A stretch of 13,070 bases of DNA from Chrysochromulina parva (taxonomy: Eukaryota > Haptophyta > Prymnesiales > Chrysochromulinaceae). Location: positions 1 to 13,070 of the forward strand of contig PJAB01001648.1 of assembly GCA_002887195.1 (NCBI GenBank). Reading direction: 5' to 3'. Under the pieces are notes generated by a model, which ran no database searches, was not told the origin of the DNA, and saw only the letters and a program-made list of their open reading frames with translations. Each line of letters starts with the position of its first letter. Positions within the stretch are counted from its first letter, which is position 1. Positions 1 to 7,698 of this stretch are shown here, in pieces. The translations under genes and the position numbers were made by a program.

Positions 1-665
1 TCGTTGCCAACGCTCGACGCGCTGGCGACGCATGCAGTGATGGTGGTCCCTTCCAACATCACGTTTCCTCCAAGGATCATCATCGCCCCGCCATACGAAG
101 GGCCACCCCCACTGGCAAGAGCGGTGCAGTCGGAGATGGTCGTGTTGGTCAGCGACGTGCTGGCTTCCCTAGTATACACCGCGCCGCCGTAGGCACTGTC
201 ATCCCCCGACGTGTTGGCGACGCATGCAGTGATGGTGCTGTCGTCCAACGTCAGGCTGCCTCCATAGATCTCCATGGCTCCGCCAAACGAGTCAGCCCCA
301 GCGGTGGTGGCGGTGCAGTTGGAGATGGTCGTGAGGGCCACCGTCGCGCTGGCATCTGTAGTGTACAACGCCCCCCCTTGCGCGCGGCCGACCCCCGACG
401 CGATCGCGACGCATTCGGTGATGATAGTGTCGTCCATCGTTAGGTCGCCTCCGACGATCACCAACGCCCCCCCCCATGCAGTACCAGCCCCAGTGGTGGT
501 GGCGGCGCAGCTCGAGATGGTCGTGCTGGTCAGCGATATGCTGGCACCTCTGGTGTACACTGCCCCGCCTGCAGCGTAGCCGTCTCCGTGATTGGCAACG
601 GAACAGTCCTCCAGGGTGCTGTTCACAAGCTCTGCAGTCGCAGCGTCGACGAATAGGGCACCCCC
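1..665 (-). repeat. Coding beta-helix repeats with a two-rung super-period
   Basis: Within the beta-helix gene the rungs alternate between an A type (GGAVYTR-x-AS..., T-T-I-S-x-C-T/A-A) and a B type (GGA-x-x-I-x-GG-x-L-T-x-D-D, I-T-x-C-V-A). The repeat is visible in the DNA: the string GAGATGGTCGTG occurs at 133 and 322 and as a one-base variant context at 514, spacings of 189 and 192 bp, which is 63 and 64 codons or two rungs. The B-type string GACGCATGCAGTGATGGTG-like occurs near 28 and 219. Duplication by two-rung units is the likely growth mechanism. Confidence 0.8.
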
Positions 666-1283
666 CCCAGCCCCCGCACCTGTACTAGCTGCGGTGCAGA
701 GCGAGAAGAGGCCGCGATGCACGCTCACGTGCCCGCCAGGCCTCACACGCATGCAGCCACCCGAATCGGCGTTCCCCCTCGTCAGGTGCACGCCCTCGAG
801 CTCTAGAACGCCGCTCACGTCAAACAGCCGGCTGCGACGTGCGCCGTCGATCACAGGCCACGGGCCATCGCCGTCGCCCACGATTCGCACACGCCGGCCC
901 GCACCGATCGATAATTGAACCCCATCGAGTGCAAGGTGTGCGCCTGCTCGCAGCACCAGAATCTGATGATCCGTCTCGCCCGTGAGTGCGTGGCGGAGCT
1001 GCGGCGTGCTGCTTACTAGCACGTGATCCGCTGGCAGAGGATATCCGGGCGGCCAGGGCGGCGGAGGCGGCTGGAGCGGTGGAAGGGGCTGCATTGGAGG
1101 AGACACATGCGCATGAGGAGTATGGAAATGGAGGAACAATGCTCTGCGCGAATCACTTGGGACGTGCTTGTGAGCAGCCTGCACTTTGGATGCAGGGGCT
1201 GTATCCTGGATGAGGGTTGGGCCGCTTTGGATTCTGCTCGTCACCGCGGCGACCAACGCGAGAGCGATCGTGGCAGCGAACAT
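1..1283 (-). CDS. Secreted Pmp-type beta-helix repeat protein (partial, runs off left edge)
   Basis: Reading the minus strand from the ATG at 1283, the frame stays open for 427 codons to the window edge, so the 3' end is missing. Residues 1-20 (MFAATIALALVAAV...) look like a signal peptide. Residues 61-84 are proline-rich (PPMQPLPPLQPPPPPWPPG), a likely stalk. Residues 85-195 look like the entry to a beta-helix (HLALDGVQL, RVRIVGDGDG, LFDVSGVLELEGV). From about 206 onward there are seven rungs of 31-32 residues with GGA at 207, 239, 271, 303, 334, 366 and 398, each followed by a T-T-I-[ST]-x-C element. Cysteines fall at 196, 227, 259, 291, 323, 354, 386 and 418, a stacked ladder. This matches the GGAI/Chlam_PMP repeat architecture known from bacteria and many algae. 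A surface or matrix role is inferred; no catalytic residues are visible. The frame stays open upstream to a TGA at 1458-1460 without an earlier ATG, so an upstream exon cannot be excluded. Confidence 0.82.
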   Translation of the reverse strand, partial: MFAATIALALVAAVTSRIQSGPTLIQDTAPASKVQAAHKHVPSDSRRALFLHFHTPHAHVSPPMQPLPPLQPPPPPWPPGYPLPADHVLVSSTPQLRHALTGETDHQILVLRAGAHLALDGVQLSIGAGRRVRIVGDGDGPWPVIDGARRSRLFDVSGVLELEGVHLTRGNADSGGCMRVRPGGHVSVHRGLFSLCTAASTGAGAGGGALFVDAATAELVNSTLEDCSVANHGDGYAAGGAVYTRGASISLTSTTISSCAATTTGAGTAWGGALVIVGGDLTMDDTIITECVAIASGVGRAQGGALYTTDASATVALTTISNCTATTAGADSFGGAMEIYGGSLTLDDSTITACVANTSGDDSAYGGAVYTREASTSLTNTTISDCTALASGGGPSYGGAMMILGGNVMLEGTTITACVASASSVGN

Positions 1284-2077
1284 CGTCTGGAGTCGCGAGC
1301 GATCGCAGAAGGTCGACAGAAGGACCTTGGACGCGAGGTGCGTGTCGAAAACCTCCCTCGAGAGCAGGTACAGCACTGTACTATACCGGTACAGAAGTTT
1401 CAGACTCCGTCGGCCGCGCTCAGTTTCAGTTTCAGTTTCTTCGCGGTCCCTCCAGGCTCACTCCACCACCGTCTCAAAGGACGGCTCCGCTCCCCTCGGT
1501 CAACACAAGTACTGAGTACTCGCTCGCTCGCGAGTTCCATGTACAGTTTCGTCATCGCGGTCACTTCGCCCTCTGTCTTCCAGTTTCACAACCCCGCGTC
1601 CGCTTAATTAAGGTAGTCCGCTTCAGGTGGCCATCGGAGGGCCGAGACCAGCGATCTCGTAAAACAGCTAGGGTTTTGGACCTGAAACTTTAGCCAGAAG
1701 TGCCAACAGCACACCCACAAGCCACATTGAGTTCTCGCTCAAAACTTCTAACTTGTCAGGACGTGGAAATCCAATACACAAGTTCGCTGACCAACAATGT
1801 TTAAAACAAATAACACAAAATTCTGGTTTCTGCAAAAGCCAGTCAACCTCGCGCTCCTGCCCACCTGAGGCGTGAGGGCAAGTTTCTTCGGCGCCAGCAT
1901 TAAAACGGGACGGGTCTTTCGTCTTGAAAGGGTCCTCCGAACGCGAACTTACGCGAACCCCCCCCGGCTAACATGACATTAGACCCGAATGTTCAGTCAG
2001 CACGTGATTACTTGCAGCGCTCCCTTTGTTCAAGCCCGCGCGAGCCCATGTGCTCTCGCCTCCGCTCCTCTCAACTC
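1284..2077. promoter_or_regulatory. Intergenic region: upstream of beta-helix gene, downstream of YLG/PSI gene
   Basis: This 794-bp stretch has lower GC than the genes, with an A-rich block around 1780-1835. It must hold the promoter of the beta-helix gene and the 3' region of the YLG/PSI gene. Visible elements are a CAGTTT tandem (1421-1438) with further CAGTTTC copies at 1544 and 1581, an AGTACT-G-AGTACT palindrome (1508-1520), TTAATTAA at 1604-1611 (a TATA-like AT patch), and ACGCGAAC twice with a 10-bp offset (1941 and 1951). I see no convincing gene, no canonical AATAAA on the minus strand, and no RNA gene. None of these elements is proven functional. Confidence 0.5.
1421..1438 (+). repeat. 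(CAGTTT)3 short tandem repeat
   Basis: Three perfect CAGTTT units stand about 140 bp upstream of the beta-helix ATG. Isolated CAGTTTC copies lie nearby at 1544-1550 and 1581-1587. On the minus strand the tract would read Thr-Glu repeats if the beta-helix reading frame really extends upstream. Confidence 0.8.
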
Positions 2078-2623
2078 TCACACGGCGACCACGGTCGCGT
2101 TGCCGATTCGCCCCGAGCACTGCTGGTACCGGTAGCCTGCCGGGCAGTGCAGGTGGAGGGGCTGCACATCCGAGCCCGCCATGCAAGTCCTCGTCGCAGC
2201 ACACCAGCCGCACATCTCGTGCGCGAGGCAGTCGTCACAGGTGGAATGGTGCGCACACGGCCAGTCGGCCGAGCAGTAGCCGTACAACCAGTGCTCCTCG
2301 CAGCCGCCTCCGCACGCGCCCCGCTCGTCGCCCTGCACGCACGTGCCCGTCACAGCGCACCAGCCGCATCCGGGCTGCGTGGAGCACTCGGTGCACGAGC
2401 GCGCGTCGCAGGGGGTGTGACGCAGGTCGCCCCCCCCCACATGGGCCAGAGCCGGTAGCGACGGGCGCTCGCGCGTGAGCCGCAGCACGCAGTAGCGCCC
2501 GCTCGCCGGCTCGACACTGAGCAGCAGGTCGGAGCCGAGGTACGTGGCGTCGTGGTAGGCGAATGCGCAGGGGCGCTTGGAAGCGGCCGTTGACGCGGCG
2601 GCGGCGGCGGCGGCGGCGGACGG

Positions 2624-2659
<36 letters not shown>

Positions 2660-5600
2660 AGCTGGATCATCGAGTGTGACAGCTGGGACGTCGGCGAGGC
2701 TCCCCTGTGAAAGCAGACCATATTCTAGCGGAGGCGCGGGCGTACCGAGAGGGCGTGCGCTCGACCCAAAGTCCTCCGTGGCGGGTGGGGGGGAGGGCGA
2801 GAGTGGCGTGGCCGCGGCCTTGAAGCCACCGATGCGGCGAAGCGGCGCCGTGGCTGCCGCGGGCGGCGTGGCCACGCTCGGCGCAGCGTCGACCGCGCGT
2901 GCGCCTACGAGGGCGGACGAGTCGAGGAGGAGGAGGGAGTACTCACCGGTATTGGGGCGCAGCGCCACCAGCGTCGAGCCGCCCGCGTGATGCAGCGTGC
3001 ATCCGAGGAGCTCCGCCCACACGCCCGCCGCGAGCGCCCGCTGTCCCGGGCGCGGCATCACGCGAGCTGCGATCTGACGAACCGGCCACACCTCGTACGC
3101 TCCACTCAGCGGCGCGAAGAGCAGCACAGCATCGCCGAGCGCGTCGCCGAGCCAGACGGCCTGCTCATGCGAGGCGAGGGGTGGCCACACTCCATTGTCG
3201 ATGGCCACGCAAGGCACGGACGGGCGTGCCTTGGTCGTGATGGGCGGCGTGATGGGCGCGTCGCCGACCGTCGGCAGGATGGCGGCTGGCAGCGCCCCAT
3301 CGCACTTCCACACGCGAAAGATGGCGGTGAGGGGATCGACGTCGAGCACCATCGCCCGTCCCAGGCTGTGCAGCCGGTGTGCGGGGAAGGCCCAAGGCGC
3401 CGTCAGGTACGGGAGTAACGGGAGCGAGTCGCACGAGGTGCCCGCGGCAGCGCCTCCGAGGGCGCCCGAAGCCAGCGTCGCCCCTGCTGAGGCGGGCAGC
3501 GTCGTGATGGGCACATCCGACGGCATCGTGAGCTGGCGCAGCCGCACGCCGCCCGTGGCGCTCTCGTACTCGAGAAGCGCATCCCTCCCGAGGGCGCTTC
3601 CATCCCCGTCGAGCCGAAGCCACTGGGTGCGCCCCACTGCGCCTCCGCCGTGCGTGCGCGGCGGCAGGACCGCGCTCAGCGGCAGCGGCACGCCGTTGCT
3701 CGACGAGCCGCCGAGCGCCGTAACGGGCGCCGCGCCGGCACCATCGGCGACGAGCGCGCCCGAAACGGCGCCCGAAACGGTCGGCCGACGCGCCGCGTTG
3801 AGCTCGTCGGGCGGCGTGGCCTTCGCCTCGAGGGACGTGAGCCGTCCGGTCAGGCCCCGCTGTGCCGCCGTCGGCGCGCTCCCGTCCGAGAGGGAGCCGG
3901 CGGCTCGCGCCACCTCTCCGGCGCCGACGGACGCGCACTTGACTTCGCCGCCCGTTGGGGCGGCCGGCCCCAGGCAGTCGTCGGCGACACACGGAGACGG
4001 AGCACACTCAAACATCTCGTACGCGAATCCTGAGGCGGCGCGAGGCGCGAGGCGCAGGACGCGCCCACCGCCCAGGCCGATGAGCCGACGGCCAGAGGGG
4101 AGCTGGCTGCGGGCGCTCGCGGCCGCTGCGCCGGAAGTGAACGTGGAGACGAGGGCGGCGCTGGTGGTGGGGGGCGCCGCGAGCACGGCCCGGAGCGGTG
4201 AGCGCCGGGCAGCCACTTCGGAGGCGTTGCGGCACAAGAGGAAGAAGAGGGCATTGCCGCCGCCACTCGCGCCGCCCACAGAAGAGGAGTCATCATCGAG
4301 TGCGAGGAGCAGCTCGTTGCCGAGATACGCGATCTCCCGGCCGGCGAGGGCTGGCAGCGTGCCGCGCAGCCCGGCGCCTTCGGCAGCCTCCAGATCGGCG
4401 GCGGGGGCGGCGGCGTTGGCGGCGCTGCCGAGGCTGAGAGTGGCCATCGTCAGGTCGGCCGCAGGCGAGCCGTCGGTGGCGACGGCCGCGGGCGGCGCCA
4501 CCAACCGTGCAGGCGAGCGCTCGAGCCGAAGGAGGGCATACGCCCCTGTCAGCCGATGGACGGAGAGCAGGGCGTCGTGGCCCAGATAGAGGAGAGTGAC
4601 GTCGCCCGACAGGTCGGAGAGCGTGCCGCATCCCAGGGCGGTCGGGCACAAAGGCGAGCACAGCGGCGGCAGGCCCACACGCCAGCGCTCATGCCCGCAC
4701 CGATGCAGCCCATACGCGCCATCCGACGGGTCGTACTCGAGCCACCAGTCGAAGCCGAGATAGGCGAATCGGCGGTAGCGCGCGGTCCACGTAGTGGTGG
4801 CCAGGGGCGGTGTGAGCACGGGCGAGCCGCCCGCGGCGGCGGCGCCTGCGTCGAGCTGGTGCACGGCCATCGCGGCCGAGGCGGGCACATAGTCCAGGAT
4901 CGCGTCATAGCCGAGGTAGATGAGCTCGTGAGTGCCGAAGGCGAGCGCGGCCGAGGCGGCAGGGAGCGCGCCGGCGAGAGGCGTGATGCCGCGCCGCGAG
5001 GCGGTCGGGTCGAAGGCGGGCGTGGCATAGGCCAAGAAGGCACGCGCATCCAGCTGCAGCGGCGCCATGATGGGCGATTCGAGCGCCTCGACGGGTGGCA
5101 ACGCGAGAGCGACGTCGCTCGCATTCGAGGGAGCGAGGGAGAGCGCAACTGAGGTCAGCAGCAGCGTGCCGACCTCTGCGCCGCTGCCCTCGTCGTCCGT
5201 CTGGTCATCAAATCCCGCCGAGGGCGCGGCAATCACGAGGTGGAGCACTGCGTAAGGCACCGCCGTGGACGCGGCCGCGGCGAGGTCGGCGGTCGAGCCC
5301 AGCCGCACCTGAAGGCTGAAGGCGAAGGTCGGAGGCACCTCTTCTTCAGCCTCCGTCGCGTTGGCCGCGCTGCTGCCAGTGCCATTCGTGCCATTCGTCA
5401 GCGCGTCCTTCTTCTCCACCTGCGCCGCAGAAGCCACCGGGACGAGCGGCGGCTGAATCGGGGCGGCGGTCGCCGCCTGGAGACGGAAAGCGCTCGAGCC
5501 CCCGAGCAACACGCAGCCTGTGGAAAGGACGCGCGCGCAGGCTTCGGTCCGGAGCGTCTGCAGCACGAACTGTGCCAGGTGTGAGAGAAGGCCGTCCTGG

Positions 5601-7171
5601 CCCAGGGCGTCAGCGGGCAGTATCGCGCCCTGGCCCAGGCTGGCCTGCAGCACCGCACACTCGCCGCACGCCGCCAGCGCCGCCATCGCCCCCCCCCGAA
5701 GCTCGGCACCGCCGCCCGAGCATTTGAGGCACGAGGTCTTGTCCATCAGATGAGTGTAGGGCAGCTGAGTGTAGGGCGTGGCGTCGGGGGCGGCGGTGGC
5801 TGTGACGTTCTGGAGGGCGGAGGCGGCGTCGACGGCGGCGAGGGCGTGCCCCGGGTCGATTGCGGCCAGCGTGCCGGCGGGTGAGTGCCACACCCCGCAC
5901 GCTACCGGTCCTCCGACGCACGCACTCCGGCGGCATGGGCCCCACGCGTCGCCGCGCACGCAGCGCCCGTTGGCCTGACACCAGCCGCATGCCTTTCCCT
6001 CAAGGGACGCGCGCAGGCACGTGAACGAGTCTGTGTGCTTGCCGCAGCCGGACGTGGCGCTCGAGGGCATCACGCCAGCGTTGAGGACCACGTAACGGAG
6101 GGAACCCTCCCGAGTGACCGTCAAGGGAGCTGCCTCCGACTCGGCCGACGACGGCTCCGCCACGCTCGTCGCCTCGGTGGCGGTCTCGACGCCATCTGGC
6201 TGCAGGTCGAGGAGGCGGAACGCAGCCGTCTCCTTGTCGTACTCGATCAGCATACCCTCGTGCAGCCCGAGGAGCCGGTGGCGTCGCCCGTCATCCGACC
6301 AGCTACCCGCCACCGGCCACGTGCCCGCACTCACCCGCTCCAGTTGGATGCCAACGGCGGCACCGCCGTTGGCGGCACTTGCCGTGCCATTGGCGCGCGC
6401 GCCCGTTGGCGATGGCTCGGCTGCGCGCCGAATGCGCAAGACCTCGTAGCTGGCGGCGCCGTGCGGATGGTAAGCGAGCAGCCAACCGCTACCCAGATAG
6501 GTGTGCTGCGCACCCGCGGGGAGAGTGCCTCGCGCAAGAGGGGCCGAGAGGGCGCACCGGCGCGGAAGCGCTCCCGTCGCGTTCAGCGCGCAGCCCTCGA
6601 AGCGCAACACTGCGTACCGTCCCGAGGTACGATCGTAGTGCAACAGCAGCTCGCGGCCGAGGTAGGTAAGCTCGTGGATAGCAGCGTGGCCGGGCTGCAG
6701 GGGCGCGAGTGTATGCTCGAAGAGCGGCGAGCAGCGCAGCGCCTCCCCGTGGCAGCGCGGCAAGAAGGCCGAGTCGTCGCACTCGGTGAGAGTCAGCTTG
6801 CCCGTGCTTGGGTCGAGCGCGATGAGCTGCGTGAAGCCAACGAAGACAAACTCGTGGTAGCGCAGGGCGGCCCACCTGCCCGCGCTGAGCGGCGGCCACA
6901 TGAATGCGTCGCACTTGCTGACCTCATTGCGCTCGAGCGACCACAAAGCGTGCTCGCCCGTCCACTGGTCGAAGGCCAGGACGCGCTCGCGGCCGAGGTA
7001 CGTGAGCGCCACGTGCGAGAAGTCGGGTCTCAAGCTACCCGCGGCGGAGCTCAGCGAGCCGGAGGATGATGTTATACCCGAGGGTACGAGGAGCGACGAG
7101 TCTGTCCCGACGCGTACGCCTTCTGCCGAGAGAACGAGGAAGAGCGAGACGAGCGAGACGTGTGCCGCCAT
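2078..7171 (-). CDS. Large secreted YLG-repeat / PSI-module protein
   Basis: This is one uninterrupted 1697-codon frame from the ATG at 7171 to TGA at 2078-2080. An in-frame GTG lies 18 bp upstream, but the ATG gives a clean signal peptide (residues 1-18, core VSLVSLFLVLSA). The body carries about 15 copies of a repeat with core x-YLG-x3-LL-x-YD-x-x-[ST]G-x-Y-x-VLR, often preceded by G-[TV]-[WL]-x-x-L. They lie near residues 54, 105, 165, 222, 296, 747, 798, 856, 943, 1027, 1181, 1264, 1334, 1391 and 1538. Three cysteine modules with CGWC-x5-C match PSI (plexin-semaphorin-integrin) domains: 376-425, 1588-1624 and 1633-1685. N-glycosylation sequons include N197, N261, N455, N593, N596, N604, N683, N982 and N1691. 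A poly-Ala tract lies near 1505-1527. There is no transmembrane or GPI-like tail, so secretion or matrix anchoring is inferred. The repeats have beta-strand character and could form propeller-like blades. I cannot tie the YLG repeat to a named family, and the function is unknown. Confidence 0.85.
2117..2410 (-). other. Tandem PSI-like modules 2 and 3 (C-terminal coding domains)
   Basis: Residues 1588-1685 contain two successive modules: C-x4-C-x2-C-x5-CGWC-x5-C (1588-1624), then C-x4-C-x5-C-x2-C-x5-CGWC-x5-C with a late C (1633-1685). The CGWC-A-x-T-x-T-C core is nearly identical in both, which suggests duplication. They end 12 residues before the stop. Confidence 0.7.
2468..4933 (-). repeat. 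Central and C-terminal block of YLG protein repeats (about ten copies)
   Basis: This region encodes residues 747-1568. Clear copies include HELIYLGYDAILDYVPASAA, FAYLGFDWWLEYDPSDGAYG, LLYLGHDALLSVHRLTGAYA and ATYLGSDLLLSVEPASGRYC. Weaker copies near 1027, 1181, 1264 and 1334 keep the LG, the LL-x-[YV] and the G-x-Y-x-V positions. Low-complexity Ala/Pro/Ser linkers separate them. Confidence 0.75.
2594..2658 (-). repeat. GCC trinucleotide tract encoding poly-alanine
   Basis: Two near-uninterrupted GCC/GCG runs split by a short Pro-Ser interruption encode poly-Ala just before the last YLG repeat. Trinucleotide runs like this are prone to length change, and the frame stays intact. Confidence 0.9.
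5513..5731 (-). other. Cysteine-paired helical segment inside the YLG/PSI protein
   Basis: Residues 481-553 hold CLKC and CGEC pairs, a predicted amphipathic helical stretch (LLSHLAQFVLQTL) and then C-x7-C. No YLG repeats occur here. The layout is loosely saposin-like, but spacing and sequence are too divergent for me to claim that fold. Confidence 0.35.
5897..6046 (-). other. PSI-like module 1 (coding domain)
   Basis: Residues 376-425 contain C-x8-C-x9-CGWC-x5-C-x8-C and further cysteines, the spacing typical of PSI domains, a small disulfide-rich extracellular fold. The module sits between the first YLG block and the middle region, unlike the other two, which close the protein. Confidence 0.65.
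6200..7012 (-). repeat. N-terminal block of YLG protein repeats (five copies)
   Basis: This region encodes residues 54-324 of the YLG/PSI protein. Example cores are LTYLGRERVLAFDQWTGEHA, LTYLGRELLLHYDRTSGRYA and LLGLHEGMLIEYDKETAAFR. Spacing is about 51-75 residues. A Cys-containing linker usually separates units, followed by a G-x-[WL] element before the next YLG. Confidence 0.8.
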
Positions 7172-7254
7172 TAGGAATTCTATCCTCACCGCGCAAGACG
7201 GGGAGCCGTCTCGGGCGTTCCGCGTGAACAGCTCGCGAACCCTCCCAAAAGTTC

Positions 7255-7272
7255 ACGTTACATGACGTTACA
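7255..7272 (+). promoter_or_regulatory. ACGTTACA direct repeat, 10-bp offset
   Basis: ACGTTACA at 7255-7262 recurs at 7265-7272, exactly one helical turn apart and about 85 bp upstream of the YLG/PSI ATG. The second copy is part of TGACGT, a bZIP-type core. This would suit paired factor binding on one face of the helix, which is an inference only. Confidence 0.4.
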
Positions 7273-7643
7273 ATAGTAGATTGCCCTCTCGGCAAGACGC
7301 ACAACCACTCCTAAATATCATGAGTCATAGGGCCTGTGTTATTATCTTTATCATCGTAGTCTTGTGGAGGCACGTGCGTTGGTGCGGACGCCGGCTTGCC
7401 GCGCTACAAAACCCATCGCAGAAACTAACACGGTTGAAGTGGGAGAAATATCCCTTGGAATCAAGGGAGAAATATGGAAGCCTCTTGGGAAACCTCGGGG
7501 CCACTCGCCCAACAAGGTCGCCCAATCCAAGCAAGGGCACGCTCACCTCTCGGGATTCCTCTGGATGTATTCTCGCCTTTCCCAGTAGACTCAGGGCCCA
7601 GACTTGTGGTACGTGTGTCGTCTTCCGACTTTTTCGCGCCCGC

Positions 7644-7657
7644 GAAGACGCGTCTTC
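7644..7657. promoter_or_regulatory. 14-bp perfect palindrome GAAGACGCGTCTTC
   Basis: GAAGACG is followed directly by its reverse complement CGTCTTC. It lies 42 bp upstream of the preferred ATG at 7699, a position suited to a dimeric regulator or a small hairpin in the 5' leader. Confidence 0.4.
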
Positions 7658-7663
7658 ACGCGG

Positions 7664-7674
7664 TGACTCACGTG
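7664..7674 (+). promoter_or_regulatory. Overlapping TGACTCA and CACGTG motifs
   Basis: TGACTCACGTG joins an AP-1-like bZIP core (TGACTCA) and a CACGTG E-/G-box sharing two bases, 25 bp upstream of the preferred start. These are common eukaryotic core motifs; their use in this organism is unknown. Confidence 0.35.
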
Positions 7675-7698
7675 TGTGCTGCGGTTGGACGAGAGCAA

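Larger units (their letters stand above)
7172..7698. promoter_or_regulatory. Divergent promoter region between YLG/PSI gene and flagellar-type gene
   Basis: The two genes point away from each other, so both promoters and 5' leaders must lie here. Lower GC and dense palindromic motifs set it apart from the coding DNA: ACGTTACA twice (7255 and 7265), a CACGTG E-box-like site near 7371-7376, a CCCTTG/CAAGGG hairpin (7452-7467) flanked by two GGGAGAAATAT copies, a 14-bp palindrome (7644-7657) and TGACTCACGTG (7664-7674). The plus-strand frame is open from 7438, with an ATG at 7474. However, its third-position GC is only about 50%, against a strong G/C bias in the main gene, so I read this stretch mainly as leader. 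Confidence 0.55.

Noticed and set aside
1..660. Regular spacing suggestive of a CRISPR array
   Set aside because: The repeats are long, diverged and in frame with a beta-helix protein; there are no short identical repeats with unique spacers.
1..1283. Bacterial (chlamydial) origin of the Pmp-like gene
   Set aside because: Pmp-type repeats are widespread in algal genomes. Base composition matches the neighbours and there is no autotransporter domain in view, although the missing 3' end prevents a full test.
1669..1680. CTAGGGTTTTGG as a telomere-like repeat
   Set aside because: Only one copy, not tandem.
1023..1693. Overlapping plus-strand open frames across the beta-helix start and the intergenic region
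   Set aside because: They overlap the signal peptide region of the beta-helix gene and give Arg/Ser-rich sequence without domains.
3195..4589. A 464-codon plus-strand frame within the YLG/PSI gene
   Set aside because: Low-complexity Ser/Arg/Ala translation opposite a gene with clear repeats and PSI modules; no motif of its own.
5885..7069. A 394-codon plus-strand frame opposite the 5' part of the YLG/PSI gene
   Set aside because: The opposite strand carries conserved repeats, PSI cysteines and glycosylation sites; this frame carries none.
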